Source: Dehalococcoidia bacterium
Lineage (GTDB): Bacteria; Chloroflexota; Dehalococcoidia; SM23-28-2
Length of the DNA stretch: 18,450 bases
Assembly (NCBI GenBank): GCA_022866185.1
Contig: JALHUG010000321.1
Span: forward strand, 1 to 18,450
Direction of reading: 5' to 3'
Shown piece after piece: positions 16,689 to 18,450 of this stretch. A program made the translations under genes and the position numbers. The notes beneath the pieces are model-generated. The model was not told the origin of the DNA. It ran no database searches and worked only from the letters and a program-made list of their open reading frames with translations. Each line of letters starts with the position of its first letter. Positions within the stretch are counted from its first letter, which is position 1.

Positions 16689-17729
16689 CTACGCTGGCAC
16701 GAGCACCAGCTTGCCCATGACCTCATTGTTCTCCATCATTGTCTGGGCGGCGCCCGCTTCCTGCAGGGGAAAGGCGTGGGACACTATCGGCTTGATGTGG
16801 CCGCTCGCCACCCAGCGCAGGCCCTCAAGAAGATCGGTCTTGTTGCCCATGTGCGAGCCGAGGAAGTTCAACTGTTTGTTCCAGAGAAAGCGGATGTCGG
16901 TGAGGGCTTCGAAGCCGCTCGTGGCGCCGCAGGTGACCAGGGTTCCGCCCCACTTCAGGCTGGCCACGCTCTCTTTCCAGGTGGCCTCGCCCACATGCTC
17001 GAAGACGACGTCCACCCCACGGCGATCGGTGATCTTGCGCACCTCCTCCAGCACATCCTGCTTCTTGCGGTTTATCAGGTGTTCGGCTCCCAGTCTACGG
17101 CAGAACTCCAGCTTCTCATCGCTGCTGGCCACAGCGATGGGCCGAGCGCCGAAGATGCGGCAGATCTGGATGGCCATGGTGCCCAGGCCGCCGGCTGCCC
17201 CCCATATCAGGACGAAGTCGCCCGCCTGAATTCGGGCCCGCCCGAGCAGCATTCGCCAGGTGGTGAGAAGGACCAAGGCCAGGGAGCCTGCCTCCTCCCA
17301 GGCCAGCCCATTGGGCTTGGGGACTATGTTGAAGGCGGGCACTTTGACGAACTCGGCGTGGCCACCGTCGAGAGGGCCGGTCTGGAAGCCCCAGATCTTG
17401 TACTGGCGGCAGAAGGTATCCTGACCGTTGGCGCAGAACTGGCAGGTGCGGCAACTCAGGCCGGGATAGATCAGCACCTCGTCGCCGCTCTTGATGTCGG
17501 CCACCTCGCTGCCCACCTCTACCACCTCGCCGGCCGCATCGCTGCCGGAGATATGAGGCAGGCTGAACCGCACGCCCGGTATGCCGCGGCGAGCCCAGAT
17601 GTCGTTATAGTTGCAGCCGGCCGCCCTGACCCTGACCAGTACGTCGTTGGGCCTGATCTTGGGCTCGGCCACCTCCTTGTACTGCAGGACATCGACCCCA
17701 CCGTGCTCTTCGAAGACCACTGCCTTCAT
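16689..17729 (-). CDS. Medium-chain (zinc-type) dehydrogenase/reductase
   Basis: A 346-residue MDR-superfamily oxidoreductase using NAD(P)H. The GroES-like N-domain is followed by a structural-zinc loop with four cysteines (Cys93, 96, 99, 107 in SCRTCQFCANGQDTFC) and a Rossmann motif GAAGGLG (177-183). At the place where zinc alcohol dehydrogenases have GHExxG this protein has SGSDAAG, so the usual catalytic-zinc histidine and glutamate are missing. It may be a quinone- or enoyl-type reductase (the acryloyl/crotonyl-CoA reductase branch is possible) rather than a true alcohol dehydrogenase. The ATG start follows AGGGGA. It lies 135 bases upstream of the activase gene on the same strand; that gap shows no clear terminator, so they could share a transcript. 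Confidence 0.88.
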   Translation of the reverse strand: MKAVVFEEHGGVDVLQYKEVAEPKIRPNDVLVRVRAAGCNYNDIWARRGIPGVRFSLPHISGSDAAGEVVEVGSEVADIKSGDEVLIYPGLSCRTCQFCANGQDTFCRQYKIWGFQTGPLDGGHAEFVKVPAFNIVPKPNGLAWEEAGSLALVLLTTWRMLLGRARIQAGDFVLIWGAAGGLGTMAIQICRIFGARPIAVASSDEKLEFCRRLGAEHLINRKKQDVLEEVRKITDRRGVDVVFEHVGEATWKESVASLKWGGTLVTCGATSGFEALTDIRFLWNKQLNFLGSHMGNKTDLLEGLRWVASGHIKPIVSHAFPLQEAGAAQTMMENNEVMGKLVLVPA

Positions 17730-17845
17730 CGACTTCCCCTTCTAGCTATCGCCGGCGGATGTCGCCGCTCTACTTGGCAACCGCCGCCTTGCTGCGGATA
17801 CTCATGGTTTCGAGCGTCCTGAATCAGATTGGCTCCATGACCTGA

Positions 17846-17874
17846 AATATAGTCGACGGCGGCTAGCCACGCAA
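17846..17874 (-). promoter_or_regulatory. Possible promoter of the dehydrogenase gene
   Basis: On the minus strand TTGCGT (17869-17874) and TATATT (17846-17851) are 17 bases apart. The -10 has one mismatch, but the -35 matches only TTG. The leader would be about 110 bases. Confidence 0.3.
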
Positions 17875-17978
17875 GTGATGTGGTGGTTCAAGGTAATTGG
17901 TTCATGATTGGTGGGTTCTGAACTCCCAGGTTCGCACACAACCCCAGCCTGATGGCGTTCAACTATTTAAATTCACCT

Positions 17979-18029
17979 CTGCGGGATAAATCCCGCAGCT
18001 TCCCCAAAGCTGAGGGTTTCAACCCTCAG
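17979..18029. repeat. Two 20-base palindromes with 9-bp stems
   Basis: CTGCGGGATAAATCCCGCAG (17979-17998, AA loop) and CTGAGGGTTTCAACCCTCAG (18010-18029, TC loop) have the same dimensions as the palindrome at 6367-6386, with wholly different paired bases. The gap 17730-18206 otherwise holds the possible dehydrogenase promoter and the repeat at 18052-18137. I see no gene in it. Confidence 0.85.
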
Positions 18030-18051
18030 GGGTGTTCTTATTTTCTTGATC

Positions 18052-18137
18052 GCCATAAGGCTGGGGCATGGGGAGGCGAATCCGATGCCCCCGCCTTTGC
18101 GCCGGAGGCGCATCCGCCTTCGGAGGACAGGCGGGGG
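18052..18137. repeat. Composite repeat: inverted copy of 6392-6409 plus three-stem element copy 3
   Basis: Bases 18052-18069 (GCCATAAGGCTGGGGCAT) are the exact reverse complement of 6392-6409. Bases 18088-18137 are the third three-stem element: outer stem CCCCCGCCT/AGGCGGGGG (perfect 9 bp), inner hairpin TGCGCC-GGA-GGCGCA (18098-18112) and an imperfect hairpin at 18113-18127. This copy matches the reverse complement of 11341-11390 with a single difference, which turns the G-T wobble there into a G-C pair here. Confidence 0.85.
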
Positions 18138-18202
18138 TCGAGAACTAAACCGCCAACGACGAACCAGTGGTGTGTCAAGGCGCCTGTTGACAAGCGGTGT
18201 AG

Positions 18203-18450
18203 GGTTTCAGGAGATGTGGTAGACCTGGGCCTGAGGTAGACGCTCCAGAGCGTACACCAGCGGCGCACTGTAGCCAAGGGCACTGTGCAGCCGTTTGTTG
18301 TTGTAGAAGCGCACGTAGGCCTGCAGTTCCTTCTCCCACTCTGAGACCGGTCCCCCGACTACACCATCCCAATGTTCTTCCCGGACTGTGCGTTGCACCC
18401 TCTCCACCTTGCCATTGAGATGGGGCGTTCTGGGTCTGATTCGAACGTGG
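18203..18450 (-). mobile_element. Insertion sequence, 3' end only (runs off the window)
   Basis: The right end of an IS481/IS3-like element. GGTTTCAGGAGATGTGG at 18204-18220 resembles the terminal repeat of the 154-base element at 7982-8135, and the transposase stop lies inside it, as there. The exact outer boundary and any target duplication cannot be set without the other end. Confidence 0.75.
18207..18450 (-). CDS. Integrase-fold transposase (IS481/IS3-like), partial
   Basis: An open frame from the window edge to a TGA at 18207-18209, about 80 codons, missing its N-terminal part. The visible RIRPRTPHLNGKVERVQRTV is the block that carries the catalytic glutamate (the E in GKVER) of DDE integrase-type transposases, and FYNNKRLHSALGYSAP is the conserved C-terminal block. 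No frameshift is seen in the visible part, so the element could be intact beyond the window. It is related to the fragment at 8011-8130 but not the same copy. Confidence 0.88.
   Translation of the reverse strand, partial: HVRIRPRTPHLNGKVERVQRTVREEHWDGVVGGPVSEWEKELQAYVRFYNNKRLHSALGYSAPLVYALERLPQAQVYHIS

Overview
The window is GC-rich bacterial DNA with compact genes, mostly on the minus strand, and repeat-filled intergenic gaps. The gene set suggests an anaerobic or metabolically versatile member of the Chloroflexota, possibly Dehalococcoidia. It includes a LigB-AMMECR1 fusion, a class V aminotransferase next to serA, a DUF1015 protein, and a double-activase/DUF2229 protein followed by a dehydratase-like partner. 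That placement is an inference from gene content; there is no rRNA or other phylogenetic marker here.

Layout. 1-171: repeats whose loop is TGAGCCTGTCGAA. 172-3541 (minus): a possible selA > LigB-AMMECR1 > GNAT acetyltransferase unit. 3600-6337 (plus): a good sigma70-type promoter, then a class V aminotransferase and serA 4 nt apart, probably the serine biosynthesis branch. 6338-6609: a dense run of palindromes between convergent genes. 6610-7926 (minus): DUF1015 protein. 7982-8135: an internally deleted insertion sequence with perfect 19-bp ends. 8237-9187 and 9315-9815 (both minus, each with its own TTGACA promoter): a secreted DUF333 protein with two copies of a further ~70-residue repeat, and a thioredoxin-fold redoxin. 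9946-10059: a second TGAGCCTGTCGAA-type repeat cluster. 10108-17729 (minus): read in transcription order, a zinc-type dehydrogenase, a 1150-residue double activase, its dehydratase-like partner 2 nt downstream, and a thiolase, which suggests acyl-CoA metabolism. 17730-18206: more palindromic repeats. 18207-18450: the 3' end of a transposase that runs off the window.

How the genes fit together. SerA and the aminotransferase would convert 3-phosphoglycerate to phosphoserine. The divergent selA consumes seryl-tRNA(Sec), so a functional link is possible but unproven; no selB, selC or selD lies in the window. The thiolase, dehydrogenase and activase/dehydratase genes resemble parts of CoA-thioester redox chemistry, but their substrates cannot be read from sequence.

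The most unusual signal is noncoding. Three intergenic loci (about 6341-6544, 11341-11436 and 17979-18137) share pieces of one set of palindromic modules in different combinations and orientations. One module folds as an outer stem enclosing two small hairpins, and the outer stem differs between copies while its pairing is kept.
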